64,000 nucleotides of DNA from Leidyana gryllorum EB-2025a (lineage: Eukaryota; Apicomplexa), in contig JBLWGC010000140.1 in the NCBI GenBank assembly GCA_048772705.1, forward strand, positions 62,001 to 126,000. Direction: 5' to 3'. This document shows positions 55,702 to 64,000 of this stretch, piece after piece. The notes beneath the pieces are model-generated. The model searched no databases. It saw only the letters and a list, made by a program, of their open reading frames with translations, and had not been told where the DNA came from. The position numbers and the translations under genes are program-made. Every line of letters begins with the position of its first letter. The first letter of the stretch is position 1.

Positions 55702-57581
55702 TCACTGAATTCGCTTGAGCTGCAGGATATAGCGGGATCCCTTATCACCTCGTGTCCACAGCCTAGAACAAAGTCCACAAGGCTGAAAAACCACACATAC
55801 CTGTCGAAGAAGCTCTCAGCCTGGCCCACTTTATCGTCTTCTTGCAGCGATCTATAGTGCCAGGGGAAGTCTTCTGTGAGACATTTCCACACTTTACCCT
55901 CTTCCTCGACGTCCCGCTTCTGTGAAACAGCTCCACACAATGGCTTTACAACAACTCCACTAATATAACTCATAAATTGCTTCTGATCAGATATGATCCA
56001 GAAAGACCCATCAACAGTCAGACGGCTGCATGGGACATGTTAAGAATGTATGGGAGCGAAGCTCCATTACCTGTGAACAAGGTCGAACAGCTTGGGTCCT
56101 ATCCAAGCATCCGGGGCATCTTTGACATGTGGTGGTTCAGGAAAATTAATCCAAACGTCCTTCAGACTTGCCTCGGGTACAACAGACTCCAACAGAGTGG
56201 TCCCGTCACCGCCAATGAGGAAAAGGTTATCCAAAGCTGCCCCGGCCTTAGCTTTTGCAGAGAGAATTTCAGCACACCGATTCCACCGCAATTCATTCAC
56301 GATCAGAATCTCCGAAGGGTGGCTGGAAGCGTAAGAAACAGCCCAGTGTCCAGAGCCGGCACCCATCTCCACCACAATAGCCTTCTCTTCGCTTTGAGCC
56401 TTCTCGAAAGGGGCATTCACTCGACTCACTACTGCCTTGAGCGCCTTGATCACTTTCTTATCACTCAAGGGAAAGCTGCTTAGTTCCTCAAAGGTCGGTG
56501 GCTGGGCTCGCGGGGTGATGCCCAGCAGGTCGACATCGCCTTTCCCCTTCTCTAAAGACCGCAAAGCCGCTTTGAAGACGCTCGGACTACTCCGACAGCC
56601 AAAGGCCAATGCGGCAGTGTGGCTGTCAAAATGCTCCGCCCACTCGGAGATGTTTGGTATTGACGTCGGGGAGATGTAAAGCAAACCCTCTCCCTCTAAA
56701 TCTGCGCACTGTCCATTGTTTAATTCCCTTCGCAGCTCTTCCGCTTGATGTTGCTGGAACAATCGACGCGAATCGGCTGCACTTGAAGGCCCGTCCTCGC
56801 CGTTGCACTCCTCGCCATCTTCATTGTCGTCCTTTGTAGCGCCCTGCTGGAGCTTACTGAGCAACTTTTGCGCTCGCGAGCGATATTTGTGCGCAGCTTC
56901 TGCCGGAAGGTGTGTGGCCAACAGCACACACGCGCGCGCTTTCGCCATTTGACTGATGGCAATGGGCTCATGTTCGCTTCTCTGATCCGTGAATCCAGTG
57001 GAATCCCGGTTCCACAGCGTTTCGGCCTGTTTCGCACAGCCCACACGGCATAGCATATCCACGATGGTGCTGAGAGAAGTCAGGTCGACAGAGTGGGCCC
57101 GATCCACAGCCGAATAGACTCGCAGCGCTTCCAGGATGGCTCCTAATCTCTGGCATCCCCGAAGGAAAGCATTGACGATGCGTGAATTCGGTTTGCCTTT
57201 GGTCTGCAACCAGCTTTGGGATAATTGGTCATATGCCTCCTTGAGCTTGAGCTCATTCGTGAAGCCTTTGACGAGAGCAGATTGGATAGCAGCGGTGGTA
57301 TGGGAAGCAATCTTTGCATACTGACGATCCATAAGCCTCTTGAAGTAGAGTCCTTTGACTGTTTGACCGGCTTTGGCGCAGGCATTGATCATCTGCACAT
57401 AACTGGTATCATTGGGTTGATGGCCGTTGGAGCGAATGGAGTGGAAAGCTGCTAAGGCATCTCCCAATCGTCTCCGGCGGCTAAAGTCGCCAATAGCGGC
57501 ATTGATTTCTCCCAATGACTTCTTGGTACGTTTGAAAGAGGTGTCTTCCGCCTCCTGGGGTGGTGGGGCTCGTTTGGCCAT
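55702..57581 (-). CDS. PPR-repeat / TrmB-type tRNA m7G methyltransferase fusion
   Basis: Three exons in transcript order: 56071..57581, 55801..56025, 55702..55762 (598 aa). Residues about 30-200 form several PPR-like helical pairs (GDALAAFHSIRSNGHQPNDT, then YVQMINACAKAGQ). The C-terminal 200 residues are a TrmB/Trm8 Rossmann fold: VVEMGAGSGHWAVSYAS (SAM site), LIVNELRWNRCAEIL, DVWINFPEPPHVKDAPDAW (FPDPWPKxxH-like motif), DGSFWIISDQKQF, AESFFDRLWTRGDKGSRYI. TrmB makes m7G46 in tRNA. The PPR half would supply RNA recognition and suggests an organelle, though no clear targeting peptide is seen (the start is MAKRAPPPQ). Its start lies 20 bp from the divergent SPRTN start. Confidence 0.87.
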
Positions 57582-57601
57582 GCTTTTTTTTGACCTCCAT
57601 A
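57582..57601. promoter_or_regulatory. 20-bp divergent promoter, PPR-TrmB/SPRTN
   Basis: Only 20 bp separate the two start codons; the stretch includes a T8 run. Leaders must be nearly absent, or transcripts start within the opposite gene. Confidence 0.45.
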
Positions 57602-59006
57602 ATGGGGGAAATCATTGATCTGGACGACTCTGACGATGAAGTGACAGCCTGGCCAGAGTGCCAGAATGTGCCTCCCGGTTTCTGGGACCCGGTTGTACCG
57701 CAATCCGCGGTGGCGAATGATGCCGCGGCAACTGATCCAACAGCGAGTGACCCACTACCTGCGCTGGCCGGCCACGATGAGCTGCCACCGGGTTTCTGGG
57801 AGGACGAGGCTTTGAGTCCGAAGCCGACGAGCGTTGAGGCTGCCGCAGTCTTCCCTGATGTCACTCAACTCTTTCAAGAGTTCGACATGAACTTCTTTGA
57901 TGGTCAACTCACTCGCTTCGGCGTCCAGCTCGAGTGGTCGAAGAAAATGACCAGTTGCGCTGGAATTTGTTACTGGAAGCCGCGACCGACCAAACAGGAG
58001 GTCCAGGCGGCTTCTCGTAAGCAGCCGGACGGCGGTGTTGAGCTTCTGCTATCAACTTTTCCCAAGTGTGTCGTTAGACTATCGGAACCCCTATTGACAC
58101 TCCGCCCAGTGAGCGATCTCAAGGAGACATTGGCACACGAAATGATCCACGCCTATTGTTTCGTCAACAAAATCGAGCAAGATAGGGGTCATGGGCCTAA
58201 CTTTGTCCGTTTGATGAATATTATCAACGCACACACGGGGATGCATATAACTGTTTATCATACTTTCCATGATGAAGTCCGATACTTCCAGAAGCACGTC
58301 TGGAGATGTCAGGTGAGCCACGGCCACATACCGATCCGATAGACAATTTTCCCTCACACAGGGCCCCTGCCGCCTCACCCCCCCTTATTTTGGCTATGTC
58401 CGACGAGCAACCAACAGGGCCCCGGGCCCCTCGAGCTACTGGTGTAAGTGGTGGTCGCCGCCGCCTCTCTCAATCGCTTTCGTCGCAGGGGAACGCCATC
58501 AACGCGAATGTGGAGGACAGTATATCAAAATTGAAGGCCCCGATCTCACAGCAAAGAAGCCAACCGATCGCGAAAAGTCTACAAATACCCAAACCCTCAT
58601 AACTGCTGTATTCGCGTCCAATACATCCAAAGGGAAGACCTCTTTGTTGCCGGCCAAAGGTAACAATCGAAGACTCTCTTTACTATATGACACGCAGAAA
58701 TGCCCCATCGATGATGACCAGAACGTCACCAGCGCTCTGATGTCTACCAACCCTCATCAACCTTCGCCACCACCACCACCCGCTGTCAAAAAGAGGATAG
58801 CGCTACGCAAACGGAAGTTCGATGACACTACGGCTCTCCAGAGCTCAACCTCCACTGAAAAATCCTCACCTCCCAAGAAGATCAGAAGTGGGGAAGAGGG
58901 GTCGCCTGGGTCGCCGGGAGATAAAACCGTCTTTATTGGCCTCGGAGACAAGCTGAAAGCTCGCCAGGGCCGACCCACCACCCTCCAGCCGTTCGCTGGC
59001 GACTGA
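57602..59006 (+). CDS. SPRTN: SprT-like DNA-protein crosslink protease
   Basis: Metalloprotease that degrades proteins crosslinked to DNA at replication forks. Three exons: 57602..58312, 58362..58443, 58489..59006 (436 aa). The SprT domain has the zinc motif LAHEMIHAYC (HExxH near residue 180) with a third His in RGHGPNF, then ITVYHTFHDEV. A zinc-binding tail follows: WRCQGPC, PYFGYVRRATNRAP, then HQRECGGQYIKI. The second intron restores WWERHQRECGG. The N-terminus carries two PPGFW repeats; the C-terminus is Pro/Lys-rich (VKKRIALRKRKF may be nuclear). A C-terminal SHP box or UBZ was not evident. Confidence 0.92.
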
Positions 59007-59044
59007 GGTGCAACCAGGCACATGCTGCTCCTGTGACATCTGCG

Positions 59045-59275
59045 ATGGGAATACGGTGCTCGAAATGTTTCAAGAGAAAGCCCGTCCGTACTCAAGGGTC
59101 CACGACAGAGAGCGGACGACCGAGCGGAGGGTCCACTCGCACTGGAAGCGAGACCATCGACCTTAAGGAGCGCAAGAAACGCGCCGAAAAGCTCGCCAAT
59201 GCCGCCGAAGCCAGAATCAGCCGGGAGCATCAGGAAACCACGGGAGACGCTGTACCCAAAGAGCCAGCCGCATGA
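59045..59275 (+). CDS. Small SVIP-like protein with putative acyl anchor
   Basis: Single exon, 76 aa. It starts MGIRCSKCFKRK, a good N-myristoylation start (Gly2) with two Cys for palmitoylation. A helix KKRAEKLANAAEARISRE resembles the VCP-interacting motif of SVIP (LAEAAERR), although spacing from the first Arg is one residue longer than consensus. SVIP anchors at ER membranes and inhibits p97/VCP. It follows SPRTN, whose animal homologue also binds p97, by 38 bp. It could be a different acylated protein. The 3' end overlaps the convergent ALG14 end. Confidence 0.5.
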   Translation: MGIRCSKCFKRKPVRTQGSTTESGRPSGGSTRTGSETIDLKERKKRAEKLANAAEARISREHQETTGDAVPKEPAA

Positions 59276-60282
59276 GAATCATCAGCGATGACACCGTCAA
59301 CTGGCGGTACATTGTGGGGATGAAGATTAGCACCAATGTACTCAATCTTATGAGGCGCAAGACGCGTCAAACGTGGCCAATGGACGCAAAATCTGCAAAT
59401 TTCAGTCGCGCCTCAGCAAGATCCAACACGTAGCATAGTATGTATACTCGCATTGATCAAACTTAAGACGTACATATATTTTGGAACGACCTACCGGTCG
59501 CCACAGTGCAAACAGATAAACAAACGCGCAACAGACAAAACAACAGAAACAACGACACCTACCTGTCCACGTAAGGAAGCAGTAGCTTTCCAGTCATTGA
59601 CAAACTTGACACGCGGCAATAACTTTCCACAAATAACACGCGTGTGGGCCGCCCAATCATACACTGAGAAACAACTTATCTTTATACTCATTCAGATCTT
59701 ACCTCCGCCGCCAAAGCCGCTATGACGACGGGCACACATACGCCTGGGCCATTCGCTAACACCAATTCCGGCAGATCGGGCAGCATTTGGAGGAACAATT
59801 TGGCTCCAATTTGAATTGATTTGATTACAGCACCTCGCATTCTGGTTGACAATTTCCAACAACACCAGATTAAGTACTCACGAGCCGCCTACTTCACGCG
59901 CGCGAGGTATTCTTATGACATTGATGTCATCAAAGCCGACATCGAACTGCTTTGAATACTCTACATAAAGCCACCAGCCGTTAGCACGTACCGGTGACTC
60001 CTTCAAGCTTCTGCGCAAAGCTCTTTCGCTATTGCTGTCAGTGTCAGCTATCACCACCGTCACCGAATTGTGCTTCCAATCCAAGTTTTTACATAAGCTC
60101 AACATTTCTGTGGTATGACCACCAGAGCCTAATACAATCCAGATTTGTTTGGCGACATCACTTCGCCGATTGCGCCGGCGTGCACTGCGCCCGTTCACAC
60201 GTAATAGACGCCGCAGAACATTGATCAGTATCCAGAACAGTGGCAATAGAAGAAGGGCTAAGAACCACCGAACGCAGAACAT
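59230..60282 (-). CDS. ALG14: UDP-GlcNAc transferase membrane subunit ALG14
   Basis: Membrane anchor of the ALG13/ALG14 enzyme that adds the second GlcNAc to dolichol-PP-GlcNAc on the ER cytosolic face. Four exons in transcript order: 59882..60282, 59703..59841, 59563..59663, 59230..59392 (267 aa). N-terminal TM LALLLLPLFWILINVL, then IVLGSGGHTTEML, VVIADTDSNSERAL, RIPRAREVGGS, LANGPGVCVPVVIAAL, FVESYCRVSSLSMTGKLLL, FCVHWPRL and HKIEYIGA, all in family order. In-frame ATGs at 60381 and 60378 allow a longer N-terminus. The tail past EYIGA is about 30 residues longer than usual and overlaps the neighbour's coding end by 46 bp. I do not see ALG13 in the window. Confidence 0.88.
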
Positions 60283-60394
60283 GTGTGTGTTCGCGCGCGC
60301 ACGATATCGATGCTGCTTTTTTTGCTGTTGACATGGGCTGGAGGTTCCGGATTGCGGTGAGAAGCCCCCGCAAATCATCATTGACGCCTACAGA

Positions 60395-61500
60395 ATGCTC
60401 CAAACCGACACCGAACAGACAACACAGCTGAGTGACGAGCGCATAGCAGCCCAGAAAGAGCTAGCATGTGAGTAATTCAATCAGAACTATAATCGACTAT
60501 AGACCATCCATTCAGTGGCTGTGGATGCCAATAATCTCAGGGGCTTAGAAGTGGCAGCGTGAGTGATTCGCTCTTTCCAACAGTGACGACCTTGATCTTC
60601 AGGGAATTGGTATGTTCACCCACTGGTGCTCATTTGGACGCCCCTGCAGGAAAGTGAAACGGCTGGTCTGAAGGACGTCTTCAAAAAGACTCCCGAATTC
60701 CACGATCTGTCAAATCAGGTAAGGTGTTTGTCTGGGTCTCCAGGATCTTAGGTCGAACACGGCATTGCAGCAACGTGAAGAAATAGAAGAGTATGCTCTC
60801 GGAATTGGGAAGTATCACGCTCTGGAGCCTAGTATTGTGATTGCCCACGTGTTGCGTAAGAGCAGCCAACTGGAATTGATCAGACAATCGGTTGTAGCAC
60901 CCGACTTTCCATCCTACCTACGCTTGCAAGTGCGGCGCGGTGGCTTGGAGGAGCTGTCTGGCTTGAGCCGGCTAAAACCACGAACTGTGGAAATTCGACC
61001 ACACCAAAAGGGTGAGCCAATGTGGCTGATTCATTGCCCAATTGCCGTTGACCAGAACAAGTTACGCATCATGTACCTCTCACGAGCACACTTAAGGAGC
61101 AGCTGGACGCTTTACCAAATCACGCGGAACGATTGGAATTCCTTCAGCACAAGATGAGTGAACGAACGCGGCTGGACAGCCTGATTAATCTTCTGCGGCA
61201 AGAGGTACGGGACGAAGGATCAAATCAGCGTCATGTTTGTTCGTTTCAGCACGCCCGAGTGAGCGGCGAAGCGGAGAAGGATCCGCAAATGGTTACGTTA
61301 GCCAACGACAGCGGCGGAAAGGTAATTTACAGAATGACGAATACTACACAACACACGTTGGTTTAGTTGCGGGAATATCTTGTTCGCGCCAAAGAACTAG
61401 ATGAAGGTGAGTCTCACGTTTAAGTATATAAGTAATGAAGCTACTATCATCAGAGATTGCCGCTATTCGCGACCACATCGGTGACACTTCTTCCAGATGA
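60395..61500 (+). CDS. Coiled-coil protein, unrecognised, with a 7-nt microexon
   Basis: Nine exons: 60395..60467, 60516..60558, 60603..60609, 60650..60718, 60771..61011, 61056..61204, 61250..61321, 61367..61406, 61454..61500 (246 aa). Every junction is in phase. Mostly charged helices: RIAAQKELALAVDANN, EQLDALPNHAERLEFLQHKM, LREYLVRAKELDEEIAAI. Family not recognised; a small coiled-coil complex subunit is likely. The third exon is only 7 nt. The alternative acceptor at 60583 leads to a stop. Short exons are typical of this gene, unlike the single-exon neighbours. Confidence 0.65.
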
Positions 61501-61569
61501 GAAGCACGTCAGATCAGAGTCACAATCAACTGGTTGACCGACTGACGACTGTCTCACTGACTGTCTGCC

Positions 61570-63624
61570 TCAATGCTGTCTCCAGCTGCCGTGATATTGC
61601 TGAGGCGGTTGCGGAGGATATCCTCCGAATTGGTGTCGTGCGTAGGCTTGAGGCTGGAGCATCGAGATTGTGTCATCCGATACAGCATTCATTTCCGCGC
61701 GTCCTGTTGCTGAAGCGAAGATAGGGGGGAGTCCCGCTGGCGGCGGAGGTCTTTGGCTGCCGCCATCGACCTGCTGTTGCAGGGGTTGTTGGCCCTGATG
61801 AGAGTTGGCTGCCACGGCAGCTGCGTTTTGCTGCTGCTGGACATATTCTTGATTGCGGTTGTAGCTCATCAAGTCTTGTTGAGCGTACAATTCGTGTGGA
61901 GGATACATCATGATTGGATGTTGGCGTCTGTCCACGTATCCGCCATATTGATCTATATACTGTTTGCGAGGATCGTAGTAATAGGGATCGAATATGGGAT
62001 TGTACTGCATCGTTGGATGGCCCATTCGTTGTTGCTGGTTGTAGTCCATAGGGTGTTGAACATACATTCCTGGCGGAGGTCCTCTGACAACCTGCTGCTG
62101 TTGATTTTGCGCGTTGTTGTTGGACGACGGCTGTTGCGGAGCAGCAGGAGTGGCAGTAGGAGCGGGCGGCTGGGATGTTTGTTGAGACACGCTGCCCCGT
62201 TGCTGATACCGGTCGTTGTGGGGGCCGGTTTGCTGGACTTGTGGGGGTTGTTGGGTGGGGGGAGGGCGGATGTGATCAGTCGCTATGGGAGTGACATCTT
62301 GTCTTTGAGGAGTCGGGACAAAGTGAGGGCGGTGAATGGGTGCGGCGTTCTCCGGCATCGTGACGACGGGTCTTTGAGCTGCAGCAACGGCGGCTTGGTA
62401 ATCCGCGGGATGCACCATGTGGCCAGCGGCCATTTGAGGATGGATGGCGCCCATCTGCGGATGAATAGGACCCATTTGGGGGTGCATATGGGGCGGTGGT
62501 TGCATCTCGGCCTGATGATAGTGTGGGTGGTGAATGACGGCCGGTTGCTGGTGGTAAGTGGTGTGGACGATAGCATCCCGGTTGTTGTTCATATTCCCGT
62601 TGCCATTGTTGTTATAGTGTTGGCGGTAGTTGTTGTTGTGGCGGCCTCCGTGTTGTCTCCGATTGTTGTGAGTGTTCTCGGTCTTGTTGGGAGGCGTCTG
62701 CTTGAGGATAGTGTGAACCTTCTGAGAGGGCGGCTGCTGCTGAGTGACAGTCGCTGGTTTGGCAGGCTGTGACTGCTGCTGCGTTTGATGGTGTTGTTCG
62801 TCCACAGCAGGTGCAGGAGTGACCTTCTTGGTCTCAACCACTGATGGGGTGGAAACCGGGGCGGCCGCGATGGGGGCGGGGCCTTCCTCTTGGGGCGGCT
62901 GCTCGGTGGATTCCTTAGTGGCTGTAGTGGTGGTAGTGACCTCTTCGGGGAGCGGTGGAGGCGGGGCAGTATCAGTCTTCTTGGGGGCTGTGCCCTTGGC
63001 AGCATCGACCCACTTTCGGCGGCCACCCGCAGGAATGGGAGACGGCGAGGGTGCTATTGCGCTTTGAGGCGCGACAGGAGTCGGAGAAGGCTGAGACTTC
63101 TCCGCGAGAGCCGGTGTCGCGGCTGCGGGCGCGGTTTGACCCTTCATTATGTCAGCATAAGAGCGACCCTTCTGTCTGGTTTGCGGAGGCGCGACCGGAG
63201 TTTCGGCGGGAGCGGCCTTCGGCTTGGGAGGGTTGACAACATTTGGTGTTGTATCTTGTTGCTCTGTTGTCTTGGGGGTTTCGTTGGTCGTCGTCGGTTT
63301 TCCTCCGTTAGACGTTGTGGGCTTTTTGTTGTTTGGTTGTGTGGGCTTGTTGGACCGTTGTTTAGGTTTGGATTTGGGCTTGGTGGGCTGTTTCTTGGCT
63401 GAAGGTTGCCAGGCCTCTTCGGCGTGGCCGTCAAGACATTTCTGCACCAAGTCAGCTACGTGCTCAGCTACGCGGGTTTCGTCATAGCCGCAGTCGCGAG
63501 CAATGTCAGCAATATCGAGCGCAGAGTATCCAAACTGCTCTATGAACTGAAGGTGGCGATCCACAAAACCCTTTGTCCGAGGGGTAAGCGGAACGTGGGA
63601 AGAAGCCCGACCGCGATTCACCAT
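61570..63624 (-). CDS. Def1-like protein: CUE/UBA-like N-terminus plus Q/N/P-rich tail
   Basis: Single exon, 684 aa. Residues about 10-65 fold like a small ubiquitin-binding three-helix domain (FIEQFGYSALDIADIARDCG, then DETRVAEHVADLVQKCLDG, ending HAEEAW). The rest is disordered: Lys/Pro, then Gln, Asn, His, Pro and Met-rich (NNNYRQHYNNNGNGNMNNN). A helix followed by ..GHA..W before a basic linker and a Gln-rich tail is the layout of yeast Def1, which targets stalled RNA polymerase II for ubiquitylation. This is a resemblance, not proof; an RNA-granule protein is the main alternative. SYADIMKG near residue 165 is a short ordered motif. ATG 63624 is preferred to an upstream GTG. Confidence 0.7.
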   Translation of the reverse strand: MVNRGRASSHVPLTPRTKGFVDRHLQFIEQFGYSALDIADIARDCGYDETRVAEHVADLVQKCLDGHAEEAWQPSAKKQPTKPKSKPKQRSNKPTQPNNKKPTTSNGGKPTTTNETPKTTEQQDTTPNVVNPPKPKAAPAETPVAPPQTRQKGRSYADIMKGQTAPAAATPALAEKSQPSPTPVAPQSAIAPSPSPIPAGGRRKWVDAAKGTAPKKTDTAPPPPLPEEVTTTTTATKESTEQPPQEEGPAPIAAAPVSTPSVVETKKVTPAPAVDEQHHQTQQQSQPAKPATVTQQQPPSQKVHTILKQTPPNKTENTHNNRRQHGGRHNNNYRQHYNNNGNGNMNNNRDAIVHTTYHQQPAVIHHPHYHQAEMQPPPHMHPQMGPIHPQMGAIHPQMAAGHMVHPADYQAAVAAAQRPVVTMPENAAPIHRPHFVPTPQRQDVTPIATDHIRPPPTQQPPQVQQTGPHNDRYQQRGSVSQQTSQPPAPTATPAAPQQPSSNNNAQNQQQQVVRGPPPGMYVQHPMDYNQQQRMGHPTMQYNPIFDPYYYDPRKQYIDQYGGYVDRRQHPIMMYPPHELYAQQDLMSYNRNQEYVQQQQNAAAVAANSHQGQQPLQQQVDGGSQRPPPPAGLPPIFASATGRAEMNAVSDDTISMLQPQAYARHQFGGYPPQPPQQYHGSWRQH
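62440..62480. repeat. Short coding repeat (HPQMG/A units)
   Basis: Three to four tandem units of about 21 bp encoding IHPQMG-like peptides in the Def1-like protein. Confidence 0.75.
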
Positions 63625-63676
63625 CGATGACAAAGACAGACAAAAATATCCCACTGAAATTTGTAATGCTACTTCG

Positions 63677-64000
63677 TCATTCAGCCGCTGTAGTCAAAGC
63701 CGCGAACTTGACTCCCGTTGCAATCGGTGTAATTCCATTCACTGAAACCAGTTTTCCCTCCAGCTCCGAGTCATTCAGACCAGGATTTACGGACTTGAGC
63801 AAAGCGTTGAAATGACCCACTGGAATGTCCACTATCCGATGCTCCTCAGTCTTTCGGTGCGCCTGTGCGTAAACAAACATTCCGCAATATCCAGGTAGCG
63901 CAATCGCGCTCTCACCATTAGCTGCCGGGCCACTGGCCGAGGCACCATAACGTCAACCGGTACCAAATACGGAACAAACTCCCGCATCTCCACATCCACA
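63677..64000 (-). CDS. Unrecognised protein, C-terminal part (runs off window)
   Basis: Two visible exons: one from the right edge to 63916, then 63677..63862, phase 0. Visible protein: EMREFVPYLVPVDVMVPRPV, then after the intron HRKTEEHRIVDIPVGHFNAL and NGITPIATGVKFAALTTAAE to the stop. About 90 residues are seen. Not recognised; a small DNA-replication (GINS-like) subunit crossed my mind but I cannot support it. It ends 52 bp before the Def1-like start on the same strand. Confidence 0.6.

Noticed and set aside
55702-55973. Separate 77-aa gene starting MSYISGVVVK
   Set aside because: The frame extends upstream through ISDQKQFMSYI and splices in phase to the TrmB domain, so it is the 3' part of the PPR-TrmB gene.
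59680-59702. 23-nt mini-intron in ALG14
   Set aside because: Splicing to the later acceptor at 59664 restores the family motif VESYCRVSSLSMTGKLL.
61753-62772. 339-codon plus-strand ORF, Leu/Val-rich
   Set aside because: Reverse complement of the Gln/Asn/His-rich coding region; hydrophobicity is an artefact of CAG/CAC codons read backwards.
1-64000. Transposons, viral remnants, CRISPR arrays, rRNA
   Set aside because: No reverse transcriptase, transposase, integrase, capsid, terminal repeats, spaced direct repeats or rRNA sequence seen on either strand.

Overview
The window is protist nuclear DNA, most likely from an apicomplexan or close relative, with a gregarine-type compact genome as the best guess. 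The evidence is tandem calcium-dependent protein kinases, a MORN-SAM-kinase fusion, a Patched-type sterol transporter, short GT-AG introns (mostly 40-60 nt, some to about 280 nt) and extreme gene density. I resolved 32 protein-coding genes by joining exons in phase; the exon coordinates are my own splice models from sequence and have no transcript support. I found no rRNA, tRNA, CRISPR, transposon or viral element.

Layout. 1-9.3 kb: FEN1 (partial, -), NOP10, a MORN-SAM-TKL kinase and two tandem CDPKs. 9.4-15.2 kb: REI1/ZNF622, an orphan Gly/Pro-rich protein and a membrane GNAT acetyltransferase (all +). 15.4-23.6 kb: a minus-strand run of alpha/beta hydrolase, sugar transporter, a small orphan and a cap 2'-O-methyltransferase. 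23.9-31.3 kb: cactin, two head-to-head orphans, an F-box protein, a tandem repeat with C/D-snoRNA-like cores, and ribosomal protein uL14. 31.3-37.7 kb: a two-LOTUS-domain protein, a small membrane protein, and the NEDD8 E1 subunit NAE1. 38.0-57.6 kb: a long minus-strand run of divergent H2B-like histone, CKS1, TAF1, an orphan, a giant Patched-like protein, and a PPR-TrmB fusion. 57.6-64 kb: SPRTN protease, a small SVIP-like protein, ALG14, a coiled-coil protein, a Def1-like low-complexity protein, and a truncated orphan.

Themes. Many genes serve nucleic-acid metabolism: FEN1 and SPRTN in DNA repair; NOP10, REI1 and uL14 in ribosome making; the cap methyltransferase and cactin in mRNA processing; TAF1 in transcription; PPR-TrmB in tRNA methylation. 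Spacing is tiny: same-strand genes are often 11-30 bp apart, divergent start codons lie 20-43 bp apart, one head-to-head pair shares bases of its start codons, and two convergent pairs overlap in coding sequence. Most interesting are the PPR-TrmB and MORN-SAM-kinase fusions, the snoRNA-like tandem array, and the compaction itself.
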